DNA of 64,000 nt from Thiomicrorhabdus sp963677355 (GCA_963677355.2 CAXXXQ010000003.1:248001-312000), one strand, 5' to 3'; positions 8,144 through 17,539 are shown, counted from the stretch's first letter. Notes: generated from the letters alone by a model not told the origin. Numbers and translations are program-made.

Positions 8144-10075
8144 TTATTTTTTGCGCTCCAGATAGAAGCGCTCGAAGTCATTGGCTGTGATCGGTTTGGA
8201 ATAGTAGTAGCCTTGCAAGGTTTCGCAGCCGGAGTTTCTTAGAAACTCAACCTGATACTGAGTCTCGACCCCTTCGGCAATGATGTCTTTATTTAGAGTG
8301 TCGCCGATATGGATAATGGCTTCAACCAGATTCTGTTTCTCTCTACCCGGTGCGATGTAGTCGATAAAGCTTTTATCGATTTTAATCGCTTCAACCGGCA
8401 ACTGGCTTAAATAACTGAGTGACGAGTAGCCGGTTCCGAAATCGTCCAGATGGAATTTAAAGCCGTTCTGTTGCAGTTTATTCAGATCATGTATGGCCAA
8501 TTCCTGCGATTGAATCAGTTCATACTCGGTAATTTCAAATACCAGCTGCTGTAGATCGGCGCCGGTTTCTTCTATCAATCCACTGATCCGCTGAAAGAAG
8601 TTAGGTGAGAGGATATGTTTGACTGAAAGGTTGACGGAGAGTGGAATCAACATGCCTTTATTCCGCCAAATTTTTTGTTGTTTGATGGCGTTGCTGATTA
8701 CCCATTCTCCAAACTGGGAAGTGTGATAGCCCTTTTCGATAAACTCAATGAATTCGCCCGGCATGGTCAGGCCTTTTTGCGGGTGATGCCAGCGTATTAA
8801 GGCTTCGGCGCCGACCACTCTTTGGCTTTTGGCATCAATTTGCGGTTGGTAATAGAGTTCAAACTCGTTCAGTTCAATCGCCCGCTCGATCTCTTTATCC
8901 ATTTTATGTTCCAGTTGAATGCGAGCTTCAAGTTGAGCGTCATAGAAATGAAATTGATTTTTACCTCGGTTTTTTGCCTCGTACATCGCAATATCGGCGG
9001 ATTTAATTAAATGTTGGGTGATTTGGCTGGTCTCTGCACAGACATCTTTCGGATAACAGGCAACTCCGATACTGATGGTGATCTTGAACTCGTTGCCGTC
9101 CACTAAAATTGGGTTGTTAAAGGCTTGTTTAATCTGGTTGAGCGTCGCGATCAGTTGATGGTGGCTGGTGTATTCATTGAAAATAATGAGAAATTCATCG
9201 CCGCCTAATCTACCGAAAATATCATCATGACGGATCATTTTTCGAAAGATGGAAACTGTTTTCTGCAACAATTGGTCGCCGGCATAATGGCCCAATAAGT
9301 CGTTAATGTTTTTGAAGTCGTCCAAATCAATCAGGGCAATATAAAAACTGTGTTGGTTGTGTTGCGCTTGTTCAATTTTTTCATCCAGAGTTTTTTCCAG
9401 GTTTTTACGGTTTGCAATCCCAGTCAGCGGATCGAAGAATGCTTGATGATGAAGTTCGGCCTGTTGTTTTCTGTTTTGCTTGATCAGGCGTTGTTGTCTG
9501 ATCGTGAGCAAAATGGCAATCAGGAAAAAAGCCAGAAACGCGATTGTGATGGTTTCATAAAGTTGGATTACTTTATATTCGTGGGTTTTGAATTCGATAT
9601 AGTTTTTTTGGATATTAAGCCAAGACTCTCGCTCTTCCTGTTCAGAGAGTTTGGACAGAAGATGTACGTGGTTTTCTAGCTGATGCAAAGCTTCTTGTGT
9701 CGGAGTGAGCTTGTTGTTTTCAAGCTCGGTACTGATCTTCTCGATTAATAAGAGGGCGTCTCGAGAAAACGAATCGTTATCAAGTAAGGCCGGGTCTGCA
9801 AAAGCGGCAGCGGCATCAAAATAATCGATGGCTTGAGTATATAAGTCCGGATTTTTCTGAGATACGGCGGCTAAATAGCTGCTCAATCCTTTTTGCGCCA
9901 TGATGCTGATTTTGAAAGTGAAGCGCAGGCTATCGATGTTGATGATGGTTTTTTGCGAATTGATCACCTTTTCCGGCATGTGTTTGCTGGAGTATTGGTA
10001 GTAAGCGACCCCTAAAATCGTGACACTTAGGATGGCAAGGAAAATGAAATAGGTAAACTTTTTCACGTCAGTCAA
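8144..10075 (-). CDS. Membrane-bound GGDEF-EAL cyclic-di-GMP protein
   Basis: A 643-residue signalling protein. A transmembrane helix (about residues 9-27) precedes a mostly helical periplasmic sensor region (30-175). A second helix (about 178-198) leads to a GGDEF domain (RLGGDEF near residue 291) and a C-terminal EAL domain (GAEALIRW near residue 424, DDFGTGYSSLSYL, KIDKSFI). Both catalytic signatures are intact, so it could make and/or degrade cyclic di-GMP. It overlaps by 8 bp the upstream gene for a small periplasmic protein, suggesting a co-transcribed sensor pair. Confidence 0.92.
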   Translation of the reverse strand: MTDVKKFTYFIFLAILSVTILGVAYYQYSSKHMPEKVINSQKTIINIDSLRFTFKISIMAQKGLSSYLAAVSQKNPDLYTQAIDYFDAAAAFADPALLDNDSFSRDALLLIEKISTELENNKLTPTQEALHQLENHVHLLSKLSEQEERESWLNIQKNYIEFKTHEYKVIQLYETITIAFLAFFLIAILLTIRQQRLIKQNRKQQAELHHQAFFDPLTGIANRKNLEKTLDEKIEQAQHNQHSFYIALIDLDDFKNINDLLGHYAGDQLLQKTVSIFRKMIRHDDIFGRLGGDEFLIIFNEYTSHHQLIATLNQIKQAFNNPILVDGNEFKITISIGVACYPKDVCAETSQITQHLIKSADIAMYEAKNRGKNQFHFYDAQLEARIQLEHKMDKEIERAIELNEFELYYQPQIDAKSQRVVGAEALIRWHHPQKGLTMPGEFIEFIEKGYHTSQFGEWVISNAIKQQKIWRNKGMLIPLSVNLSVKHILSPNFFQRISGLIEETGADLQQLVFEITEYELIQSQELAIHDLNKLQQNGFKFHLDDFGTGYSSLSYLSQLPVEAIKIDKSFIDYIAPGREKQNLVEAIIHIGDTLNKDIIAEGVETQYQVEFLRNSGCETLQGYYYSKPITANDFERFYLERKK

Positions 10076-10553
10076 ATTCGATTCGGTTGATCATCCACAT
10101 CCATAAAGTCAGATTGGACTGATATTCTGGGTTACTGATGTCATAGTCGGGAAAGACGATCCGCATCGGCCCTTTATTTGAGATTTCGATATGTTTACCG
10201 TTCTCTTTGGTAACCAGTAAGATGCGCTGTTTCTGCCAAAGCTTTTTGGGAATGGTGACTTGGTAATCATCAATGGCTGAAAATTTGATGGTAACCACGT
10301 TTGCTTTTGAGAAGGTGTTGGCCAAGTCATTGATCAATATACCGGTATAACGGGCATTTTTTTTGTCCCAAGGGTTATAGAGTTGGGTAGAAAACAGAGA
10401 AAATTTCGATTCAAGCTCTTTGATCGACAATTTAAGTTCATTCTGCGAGAGGGATGATCCGGTCAGAGTGATCTGACGATCGCCGGGATCGGCAAGGATT
10501 TTCGCCGAAAAGAACAGCGCAAGAATGAGGGACACTTTAATCAGCTTGATCAT
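10068..10553 (-). CDS. Periplasmic protein resembling the oxidoreductase molybdopterin-binding fold
   Basis: A 161-residue protein with a clear Sec signal peptide (cleavage near SAKILAD). The mature part has the pattern of small proteins with the sulfite-oxidase-type molybdopterin-binding fold: FSAIDDYQVTIPKKLW, KGPMRIVFPDYD and a C-terminal LWMWMINRIEF. The cofactor-ligating cysteine of true molybdoenzymes is absent, so a ligand-binding or partner role is more likely than catalysis. It is the first gene of a two-gene operon with the GGDEF-EAL protein, overlapping by 8 bp. I infer that it helps sense a periplasmic signal for that protein. Confidence 0.7.
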   Translation of the reverse strand: MIKLIKVSLILALFFSAKILADPGDRQITLTGSSLSQNELKLSIKELESKFSLFSTQLYNPWDKKNARYTGILINDLANTFSKANVVTIKFSAIDDYQVTIPKKLWQKQRILLVTKENGKHIEISNKGPMRIVFPDYDISNPEYQSNLTLWMWMINRIEFD

Positions 10554-10703
10554 GATGTTGGCCGTTTAATCTGTTTAACAACTAGATAGGGATTGGGCTT
10601 CGATTTGGCAGATCCGAAAAACCCAAAATTTATGGTGGTATTTTATCTGTTCTATCTCAAAATGAAATAGCGTTAGTTCATTTGTGCACAGTTAATTTTG
10701 GTC

Positions 10704-11909
10704 TTAACGGTTCCGCTGTGTTTGCAGAAAATCAACGATTTTGCCAACAGCCGTTTTAATTTGTTTTTCATCACAGGTATAAGCAATGCGAATATGCGTA
10801 TTGGCTTGGAATGCGCCGAAGTCTAAGCCTGGGGTGGTGGCCACTCCTGTCTTTTGCAGTAGTTCGGAACAAAACTGCTGACTGTCGTCGGTATATTCGG
10901 CCACATCCCAATACAGATAAAAAGCGCCTTGCGGAATGACTTTGACTTTGAAGCCAGCTTGCGACATGGCGTTTACGAGAACATTGCGCCTCTGTTCGAA
11001 AATGGTTTTGCGTTTATCGAGTTCCGCTAAGGCGTCTTTTTCCAGTACTCTCAAGGCGCCATATTGAGAAGGCGTCGGTGCCGATAAAAACAGGTTTTGA
11101 CCTAAGCGATCCAAAACCGGAATCAGGTGAGAGGGCGCGATAGTCCACCCTAAACGCCAGCCGGTCATGCCGAAATATTTAGAAAAGGAGTTAATGACAA
11201 TCACATTTTCCACAAGATTGTCATGCGCCAGAATGCTTTCCGGTTTTCTGTCATAGACCAGACCTTGATAAATCTCGTCGACAATCAAATAGCAATTTTG
11301 GGTGGCTAAAAAATCGGCAATGGCAAGCAACTCATTTTGTTCAATAACGGTTCCGGTCGGATTGGCAGGCGAGGCGATGATCACGGCTTTTATTCCCGGT
11401 TGCCAATGGCTTTTGACAAGATCCAAATTCAATTGATAGTTGCTTTCATAAGAGACCGGAACGGATAGAGTGTCCGCATGTAGCAGTTGGATAAACTGTC
11501 GATTACAGGGGTAACTCGGGTCGGCAATCATCACCTTGTCGTTAATATCCAAAATGGATGTTAAAACCAACTGCAAGGCGCTTGATGAGCCGGGCGTGAT
11601 CATAATGTTGGCAGCGTTGATTTCGGCTTTATAAAAGTTAAGATAGAATGCAGCCAGTTTTTGACGCAGTTCCGGCAGACCCATGGTGGGTGTGTAATGA
11701 GTTAAGCCCTGTGATACCGCTTCATGCGCCGCCTGATGAACACTGTCTAGTGACGGGAAGTCGGGCTCCCCGATTTCCATGTGAATAATCTCTCTTCCGG
11801 CGGCTTCCAGCTGTTTGGCTTCACCTAATATCTTCATGACATGGAAAGGGGCTACCGCTTGCGCTGTTTGTGAAATTCCGTATTTAAAAGCAGTTTTGTC
11901 GTCAGGCAT
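10704..11909 (-). CDS. Pyridoxal-phosphate-dependent aminotransferase, class I/II
   Basis: A 401-residue cytosolic aminotransferase of the aspartate-aminotransferase fold. Visible features are the substrate/PLP segment IEQ-preceding SPANPTG, the DEIYQGLVY segment with the PLP-pyridine Asp, and the Schiff-base lysine in NSFSKYFGMTGWRLGW. The C-terminal arginine region HIRIAYTC is also present. The amino donor cannot be fixed from sequence; aspartate, alanine or aromatic substrates are all possible. It stands alone, with a 150-bp gap from the sensor operon and a divergent yajQ upstream. Confidence 0.88.
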   Translation of the reverse strand: MPDDKTAFKYGISQTAQAVAPFHVMKILGEAKQLEAAGREIIHMEIGEPDFPSLDSVHQAAHEAVSQGLTHYTPTMGLPELRQKLAAFYLNFYKAEINAANIMITPGSSSALQLVLTSILDINDKVMIADPSYPCNRQFIQLLHADTLSVPVSYESNYQLNLDLVKSHWQPGIKAVIIASPANPTGTVIEQNELLAIADFLATQNCYLIVDEIYQGLVYDRKPESILAHDNLVENVIVINSFSKYFGMTGWRLGWTIAPSHLIPVLDRLGQNLFLSAPTPSQYGALRVLEKDALAELDKRKTIFEQRRNVLVNAMSQAGFKVKVIPQGAFYLYWDVAEYTDDSQQFCSELLQKTGVATTPGLDFGAFQANTHIRIAYTCDEKQIKTAVGKIVDFLQTQRNR

Positions 11910-12082
11910 TTTTGGATTCTTCTTAACAAGGTGCTGAGATTATAAAAGGAACCTCTGATCCATGGGAAAATTGTTGCTTTCTGATACTTATAAAAGCAAG
12001 CTGATGGTAAAATAAAAAGATGTTTAATTTATTGTTATGTGGCGGTTAGCACATAGAAAATCGGCTAGTTAGGAGTTTAGGT

Positions 12083-12568
12083 ATGCCATCATTTGATATC
12101 GTTTCGGAAATTGATAAGCACGAGCTGCAGAATGCGGTGGATCAAGCGAACAAAGAGGTCACGACACGCTATGACTTTAAAGGGACGGATTCCAGCTTTG
12201 AGTTGAACGGAACGACGGTAACCATGAAAACCGAGTCTGATTTTCAGTTGAATCAGATGTATGACATGCTGTTACAAAAAGCGAACCGCCGCGGCATTGA
12301 TATCAAATGTATGGATGCAAAAGATCCTGACATTCAATTAAAGAACGCCAAGCAAGTTATTGAAATGCGCGAAGGTATTGATGCAGCATTAGCGAAAAAA
12401 ATCATTAAAGCCATTAAAGACGCCAAGCTGAAAGTTCAGACGGCTAATCAGGGTGATAGTGTACGTGTGACCGGCAAGAAACGTGATGATTTACAACAGG
12501 TCATGCAAATGCTGCGCGCCATGGAAGAGCTGGATATGCCATTGCAATTCAATAATTTCCGCGATTAA
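12083..12568 (+). CDS. yajQ: YajQ family nucleotide (cyclic-di-GMP) binding protein
   Basis: A 161-residue cytosolic protein with the family opening MPSFDIVSEIDKHELQNAVDQ, the TTRYDFKGT segment and the DSVRVTGKKRDDLQ motif. Length matches the family exactly. YajQ proteins bind nucleotides; Xanthomonas and Pseudomonas homologues bind cyclic di-GMP and act with transcription factors. An AGGAGT-like ribosome binding site precedes the ATG. It is one of three cyclic-di-GMP-related genes in the window. Confidence 0.93.
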   Translation: MPSFDIVSEIDKHELQNAVDQANKEVTTRYDFKGTDSSFELNGTTVTMKTESDFQLNQMYDMLLQKANRRGIDIKCMDAKDPDIQLKNAKQVIEMREGIDAALAKKIIKAIKDAKLKVQTANQGDSVRVTGKKRDDLQQVMQMLRAMEELDMPLQFNNFRD

Positions 12569-12665
12569 CCGGGCGTTTCTGTCCCGGAAAATTCCAAATG
12601 CTAAGTGGTTGCCGATAAGTCGGTCAAAAAAGGCTTTTCAGCCAGAATAATAACGAGAAAGTTCG

Positions 12666-13580
12666 ATGAGAGCACAAAATACAATGAATTTAAATAAAGA
12701 ACAGGCGCAGAACATCGCTTCGGTTTTGGCCGAAGCCTTGCCGTATATCCAGCGATTTTCCGGGAAAACCATCGTCGTCAAGTACGGCGGCAATGCGATG
12801 ACGGACGAAAAGCTGAAGCAAGGTTTTGCTCGCGATATCGTATTAATGAAGTTGGTCGGCATGAATCCGGTCGTTGTGCATGGCGGAGGTCCGCAAATCG
12901 GTCAGTTGTTGGAAAAAGTCGGGAAAGAGTCCGAGTTTATTCAAGGTATGCGTGTGACCGATACCGAAACTATGGATATCGTCGAGATGGTATTGGGCGG
13001 TTTAGTAAACAAAGAGATCGTTAATTTGATTCATCAAGCGGGCGGGAATGCCGTCGGTTTGACCGGTAAAGACGGCAATTTGATCTGTGCCAAAAAAATG
13101 GAAATGACCGCTTTCAATGAAGATATTAATGCGCCTGAGATTATCGATTTAGGTCATGTGGGTGAGGTCGGAACGGTTAATACCAAAGTTTTGGATATGC
13201 TGATTCAGGACGATTTTATTCCGGTGATCGCTCCGGTCGGTGTCGGCAAGGATGGACACTCGTATAATATCAATGCCGACTTGGTGGCCGGAAAGATTGC
13301 CGAAGCACTCAACGCCGAGAAATTGATGTTGTTGACCAATACGCCGGGGCTGCTTGATAAAGACGGAACATTATTAACCGGTTTGAATGCAGAATCTGTC
13401 GATAAACTCGTAGAGGATGGTACAATTTACGGAGGTATGTTGCCCAAAATCCAGTGTGCGCTGGATGCCGTGCAGAACGGAGTTCACTCATCTCATATTG
13501 TTGATGGCCGAGTAGAGCATGCAGTTATGCTTGAGGTCTTTACCGATGAGGGTGTGGGAACGTTGATTACCGCAAATTAA
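12666..13580 (+). CDS. argB: Acetylglutamate kinase
   Basis: Second enzyme of arginine biosynthesis: phosphorylates N-acetyl-L-glutamate using ATP. The amino-acid-kinase motifs KYGGNAM, VVHGGGPQIG and GMLPKIQCALDAV are present, as is the long N-terminal helix typical of arginine-feedback-inhibited hexameric enzymes (NIASVLAEALPYIQRF). At 304 residues it is normal length. ATG 12666 follows GAGAAAG; a second ATG six codons later is an alternative. The mscS-type gene begins 35 bp downstream and may be co-transcribed. Confidence 0.95.
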   Translation: MRAQNTMNLNKEQAQNIASVLAEALPYIQRFSGKTIVVKYGGNAMTDEKLKQGFARDIVLMKLVGMNPVVVHGGGPQIGQLLEKVGKESEFIQGMRVTDTETMDIVEMVLGGLVNKEIVNLIHQAGGNAVGLTGKDGNLICAKKMEMTAFNEDINAPEIIDLGHVGEVGTVNTKVLDMLIQDDFIPVIAPVGVGKDGHSYNINADLVAGKIAEALNAEKLMLLTNTPGLLDKDGTLLTGLNAESVDKLVEDGTIYGGMLPKIQCALDAVQNGVHSSHIVDGRVEHAVMLEVFTDEGVGTLITAN

Positions 13581-13615
13581 ATTTTAAAGTTTTTATGATC
13601 TGAGAGAGGATAAAA

Positions 13616-14428
13616 ATGGACTTGGATATTTTATTAAACGGATATGCCATGCCGTGGGCTATCAAAATTGTCATGGCATTGGTTATTTTCATTGTCGGTA
13701 AGTGGGTTGTGAAAATCATTGTCAACCTCGTTAAGAAGCTGTTGGCTCGTTCGGGCAATATGGACGAAATGCTGATTAACTTTGTTGCTTCCATTATCAA
13801 TGCCATTCTACTGTTATTTGTTGTTATTGCTGCGTTAGACCAATTAGGTGTTGATACAACCTCGTTAGTTGCTCTGATCGGTGCCGCAGGTTTGGCTATC
13901 GGTTTAGCACTTCAAGGTTCTATGCAGAACTTTGCTGCCGGGGTTATGATCCTTGTGTTCAAACCTTTCAAAAGCGGTGATTTTGTAGAAGCCGGTGGTG
14001 TTGTCGGTGTGGTTGAGCAAGTTAATATTTTCAGCTCGACTCTGCGTACCGGTGATAACAAAGAGGTTATTGTGCCGAATGGTTCGATTTATGGCGGTGC
14101 CATCACAAACTATTCTGCGCGAGATACGCGTCGTGTGGATATGGTTTTTGGAATTGGGTATGACGATGATATTCGCCAAGCAAAAACGATTCTTGAACAA
14201 CTTGTGGCGGAAGACGAGCGCATTTTGAAAGATCCGGCTCCGGTGATTGCGCTTTCAGAGTTGGGTGACAGCAGTGTCAATTTCATTGTTCGACCTTGGG
14301 TAAATTCCGCTGATTACTGGGCGGTGTTATGGAGTATGAACGAGAAAGTGAAGTTGGCCTTTGACGAGGCTGGTATTTCTATTCCTTACCCACAAATGGA
14401 TGTGCATCTTCATAAGGAAGGTGAATAA
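13616..14428 (+). CDS. Small-conductance mechanosensitive channel (MscS family)
   Basis: A 270-residue inner-membrane channel that releases solutes on hypo-osmotic shock. Three N-terminal helices are seen (about residues 13-35, 55-75, 82-115). The third is the pore helix, rich in small residues (LIGAAGLAIGLALQGSMQNF). The cytoplasmic beta and alpha/beta domains follow (VEQVNIFSSTLRT, VIVPNGSIYGGAITNYS). Length and motifs match E. coli MscS. The ribosome binding site is GAGAGGA, and the terminator at 14461 ends the unit. Confidence 0.93.
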   Translation: MDLDILLNGYAMPWAIKIVMALVIFIVGKWVVKIIVNLVKKLLARSGNMDEMLINFVASIINAILLLFVVIAALDQLGVDTTSLVALIGAAGLAIGLALQGSMQNFAAGVMILVFKPFKSGDFVEAGGVVGVVEQVNIFSSTLRTGDNKEVIVPNGSIYGGAITNYSARDTRRVDMVFGIGYDDDIRQAKTILEQLVAEDERILKDPAPVIALSELGDSSVNFIVRPWVNSADYWAVLWSMNEKVKLAFDEAGISIPYPQMDVHLHKEGE

Positions 14429-14460
14429 TCATTGAGTTAACGTTTTAGTTAACCGCTTCC

Positions 14461-14490
14461 AAAAAGCCACTCGATCGAGTGGCTTTTTTT
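14461..14490 (+). terminator. Rho-independent terminator
   Basis: Self-complementary GCCACTC / GAGTGGC stem (14466-14472 with 14476-14482 region) flanked by an A run on the left and seven Ts on the right. It closes the argB-mscS unit. Confidence 0.9.
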
Positions 14491-14538
14491 ATGGCTGAAA
14501 TTCCTGCTGGAAAGGCTGGTCTGGAATACAATAGCGCC

Positions 14539-15303
14539 ATGTATCTATTTGACCAAATCGTTTTATTTATTGTTTCTTTGGTGGCTAACCTGTTTTCTGC
14601 ACTGGCTGGCGGCGGAGCAGGGTTGTTGCAGCTACCTGCGTTGCTGTTTTTAGGCTTGCCGTTCGGAACGGCCTTAGCGACCCATAAAGTGGCGAGCGTT
14701 TTTTTGGGGTTGGGGGCGACAGCGCGCCATTTAAAATCATCAAAATTTGATTGGCGTTTTTCCTCTTTGATTTTAGCGACAGGGCTGCCCGGAGTGGTGC
14801 TCGGTGCCAGCATTATTTTGCAGGTTGATGATAGGATTTCACAAGGCTTGTTAGGTCTGCTTACTTTGGGGTTGGGTATCTATTCCTGGGTCAAACCTGA
14901 ACTGGGACAGACTTTGGAGCAGAAAAATCGTGATTTGAGAGGTTTATTGATTGGCGGGTTGGTTCTGTTCTTTATCGGCGCTTTAAACGGCTCTTTGACT
15001 TCCGGTACCGGTTTGTTTGTCACTTTATGGTTGGTTCGTTGGTTCGGTTTGGACTATAAAACCGCAGTGGCTTATACCTTGATTCTAGTCGGTATTTTTT
15101 GGAACGGTTCAGGGGCGGTTACGTTAGGAATTTTAGGTGATATTCGCTGGGATTGGCTACCGGCTTTAATTTTGGGCTCTTTGATAGGTGGTTATCTGGG
15201 GGCGCATTTTGCTATTGTTAAAGGTAACCGTTTAGTTAAACGCAGCTTTGAAATTGTGACGATTCTTGTTGGAGTGTCTTTGATTATTAAAGCCATGTCA
15301 TGA
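14539..15303 (+). CDS. TauE/SafE-family membrane permease (sulfite/organosulfonate exporter family)
   Basis: About 254 residues, nearly all hydrophobic, with seven to eight helices. It has the family's N-terminal small-residue loop (ANLFSALAGGGAGLLQLPALL) and its repeat in the second half (GALNGSLTSGTGLFVTLWL). Family members export sulfite, sulfoacetate or related anions, which would suit a sulfur oxidiser; the substrate itself is not known. The frame extends upstream into the preceding terminator, so I place the start at ATG 14539, where the first helix begins. ATG 14491 is the alternative. No strong ribosome binding site decides between them. Confidence 0.82.
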   Translation: MYLFDQIVLFIVSLVANLFSALAGGGAGLLQLPALLFLGLPFGTALATHKVASVFLGLGATARHLKSSKFDWRFSSLILATGLPGVVLGASIILQVDDRISQGLLGLLTLGLGIYSWVKPELGQTLEQKNRDLRGLLIGGLVLFFIGALNGSLTSGTGLFVTLWLVRWFGLDYKTAVAYTLILVGIFWNGSGAVTLGILGDIRWDWLPALILGSLIGGYLGAHFAIVKGNRLVKRSFEIVTILVGVSLIIKAMS

Positions 15304-15330
15304 CAAGGTTGGGAAAAATTAAAGGCAATA

Positions 15331-15356
15331 AAAAACCCGCATGAAGCGGGTTTTTT
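15331..15356. terminator. Bidirectional terminator
   Basis: AACCCGC / GCGGGTT stem (15334-15340 with 15346-15352), an A run on the left and T run on the right. It lies between the converging TauE-like and OmpA-domain genes and would work for both. Confidence 0.88.
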
Positions 15357-15413
15357 GTGGGCGCCGAAATCTAATGAATTAAGATTTCAAACCACGCTCA
15401 GTGAGATGTTAAA

Positions 15414-16058
15414 TTACTCAACAATCTCAACTTCAACACGACGGTTGGCAGCACGACCTGCTTCAGTAGCGTTGTCGGCGATAGGTGCAGTTTCACCCAT
15501 GCCTGAAACGCTCATACGGTCAGCAGAAATGCCTTTACCTTCAAGGTATTTTGCAACATCCTGTGCACGTTTTTCTGAAAGTGCTTGGTTGTATGCTTCA
15601 GAACCTCTGCTGTCTGTATGACCGACAATCGAAACTTTGCTATCTTTAGCTTCATTCATGTAGTTAGCAAATGCATCTAGTTCCGGCGCTTCGGAAGCCA
15701 TCATATCAGCTAGGTCAAAATCGAAGTGGCCAACGAACTTAGGCGGCGCAACAGGAGCTGGTGCAGGTGCTGGCTCTTCTACTACCGGAGCTGGTACCGG
15801 CTTAGGTTCCGGTTTAACTTCAGGCTTAGGTTCTTCCCAACCTTCACATTTGGCAATTGCAGTTTCTTTCGACCAGTCAATTGAACGTACACAACGGTTT
15901 TCGTTGTCACGAACAATGCGATCCCAAGAGTCAACAATGTAAGCTGAAGTGCCTTCAGCCATAATGTCACCTTTTTCTTCAACAGAAGAGTGAGCTTGAA
16001 CACCCGTCGTTGCAGCCATTGCAATTACTGCTACAAGAGGAAGAAGTTTAGTTTTCAT
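15414..16058 (-). CDS. OmpA-family peptidoglycan-associated outer-envelope protein
   Basis: A 214-residue exported protein with a signal peptide ending near TTGVQAHS. A short region with a pair of cysteines (RCVRSIDW, AKCEGWEE) follows, then a Pro/Glu/Lys-rich linker (about residues 78-107). The C-terminal OmpA-like domain binds meso-diaminopimelate in peptidoglycan (VSIVGHTDSRGSEAYNQ, LSEKRAQDVAKYL, GMGETAPI, NRRVEVEI). There is no eight-stranded barrel, so it is a periplasmic or outer-membrane-attached peptidoglycan anchor. The ribosome binding site is AAGGA, and an AT-rich leader of about 180 bp suggests a strong promoter. Confidence 0.9.
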   Translation of the reverse strand: MKTKLLPLVAVIAMAATTGVQAHSSVEEKGDIMAEGTSAYIVDSWDRIVRDNENRCVRSIDWSKETAIAKCEGWEEPKPEVKPEPKPVPAPVVEEPAPAPAPVAPPKFVGHFDFDLADMMASEAPELDAFANYMNEAKDSKVSIVGHTDSRGSEAYNQALSEKRAQDVAKYLEGKGISADRMSVSGMGETAPIADNATEAGRAANRRVEVEIVE

Positions 16059-16241
16059 GAGTAGTATCCTTTTTTAAATACAGAATGATTAATTCCTTAC
16101 AAAATATAACACGATATTTAAGGTATTAATAGAAGATTGCACTAAATTAATACTAAAAATTCCATACTGACTAAGGGGTAGCTGCGAATCGGCTCTAAGC
16201 GGCCTGTTTAAAGGCTTTGGCGCGATAAAAGATGTTGATGT

Positions 16242-16757
16242 TTATGCAGAAACGTTCTTTATGTTTTTAGGGGAGATAAAACGTTGTAGTCTGCCTGACC
16301 CCGGTTCGATATGAGACCAATCTCCGGGCAGAATCAGATGAGCCAAAGCGCAGGTCGGGAACAGTTGTACTTCTTCATCTTCATTTTGGTTAAGCAAAAG
16401 ATGCAGTAAACTTTCCAGTCCCGGATTGTGACCGATGATCATGACCCTCTCCGCGACTGGGGTATCAGCCAGGATTTTCAAGAGTTGGTCGGTGTCGGCA
16501 AGGTAAAGCTCGTCAACGATGACGGCGTTTGCGGAGCATTCGTTGCAAATACGTTTAAGGGTTTGCTGGGCTCTGAGCGCAGGCGAAGAGATGATTAGAT
16601 CCGGCATCAGGTTATTTTGACTAATCCATTTCCCCATTTTGGTGGCATTCTTTTTGCCACGACTGGAAAGCGGACGCTCTATATCAAGCAGATCGAGTTC
16701 TTTCCAGTCAGATTTTGCATGACGGAGAAGCATAAGTTCACGTAACCGATTAGTCAC
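16242..16757 (-). CDS. sixA: Phosphohistidine phosphatase SixA
   Basis: A 171-residue histidine-phosphatase-superfamily protein. The catalytic RHG-type motif is LMLLRHAKSDW (near residue 12) and the second histidine is in IIGHNPGLESLL. In E. coli SixA removes phosphate from the nitrogen-related phosphotransferase NPr and from the HPt domain of ArcB. It reads leftward, 38 bp after pyrE, and may share its transcript. Confidence 0.88.
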   Translation of the reverse strand: MTNRLRELMLLRHAKSDWKELDLLDIERPLSSRGKKNATKMGKWISQNNLMPDLIISSPALRAQQTLKRICNECSANAVIVDELYLADTDQLLKILADTPVAERVMIIGHNPGLESLLHLLLNQNEDEEVQLFPTCALAHLILPGDWSHIEPGSGRLQRFISPKNIKNVSA

Positions 16758-16795
16758 AATAGCGTCCTTTCCATAAGTCCCATGAGACTGACCGA

Positions 16796-17440
16796 TTAGT
16801 TGATTCCATACTCTTGACGGTAAGTTTTCATGGCTGCTAAATATTGACGGCTTTGTGCATCGTCAGACTGCTCTAAATATTCGATAATATCGTTTAGGCT
16901 GATAATGCTGATGACCGGAATACCATATTCCTGTTCGACTTCTTGAATAGCGGATAACTCGCCTTTACCTTTTTCCATTCGATCTAAAGCGATGACAACA
17001 CCGGCAGGCTTGGCCCCGTTAGCGGTAATAATGTCCATTGCTTCGCGAATCGCCGTGCCGGCGGTGATGACATCGTCGATAATCAGGACATTGCCTTCTA
17101 GCGCGTGGCCCACGATATTGCCGCCTTCCCCGTGATCTTTGGCTTCTTTACGGTTAAAAGAATAAGGTTTATCCAAATTAAAGTCATTGGCTAGAGAAAC
17201 GCTGGTCGTGGCGGCAAGAGGGATGCCTTTGTATGCCGGGCCGAATAACACGTCAAAATTAATATCAGACTCCGCGATGGCGGCAGCATAACCTTTGGCA
17301 AGGGTGGCAAGTTGAGCGCCGGTATTGAAAAGGCCGGCATTAAAGAAATAAGGGCTTTTACGTCCTGATTTGAGAGTGAATTCGCCAAGTTTCAACACAC
17401 CGGTGTTCATAACGAATTCAATAAATTGGTTTTTATTCAT
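16796..17440 (-). CDS. pyrE: Orotate phosphoribosyltransferase
   Basis: Fifth step of UMP synthesis: orotate plus PRPP gives orotidine 5'-phosphate. The PRPP-binding motif VLIIDDVITAGTAIREA and the catalytic loop FNRKEAKDHGEGG are intact. Length is 214, typical of gammaproteobacterial PyrE. With pyrC at 24580 it is the second pyrimidine gene in the window, but they are separate units. Confidence 0.95.
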   Translation of the reverse strand: MNKNQFIEFVMNTGVLKLGEFTLKSGRKSPYFFNAGLFNTGAQLATLAKGYAAAIAESDINFDVLFGPAYKGIPLAATTSVSLANDFNLDKPYSFNRKEAKDHGEGGNIVGHALEGNVLIIDDVITAGTAIREAMDIITANGAKPAGVVIALDRMEKGKGELSAIQEVEQEYGIPVISIISLNDIIEYLEQSDDAQSRQYLAAMKTYRQEYGIN

Positions 17441-17539
17441 TGGGTATTTTTGGAATTTTATTAACTTGGATTAAATTATATTACGGTATTAATTCTCAGA
17501 CCAGCAAACAGAAAAAATAAATAGGGGCTATTGTGATTG

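Noticed and set aside
12569..12595. CCGGG / CCCGG hairpin after yajQ as a terminator
   Set aside because: The short stem is followed by AAAATTCC rather than a T run.
14479..14538. Upstream extension of the TauE-like gene to 14479
   Set aside because: The extension would begin inside the terminator hairpin and adds a non-membrane segment unlike the family.
16285..16305. CTGACCCC matches in sixA, in the aldehyde dehydrogenase gene and in the first giant gene as further REP copies
   Set aside because: They lack the following T run, lie within conserved coding sequence and are expected by chance.
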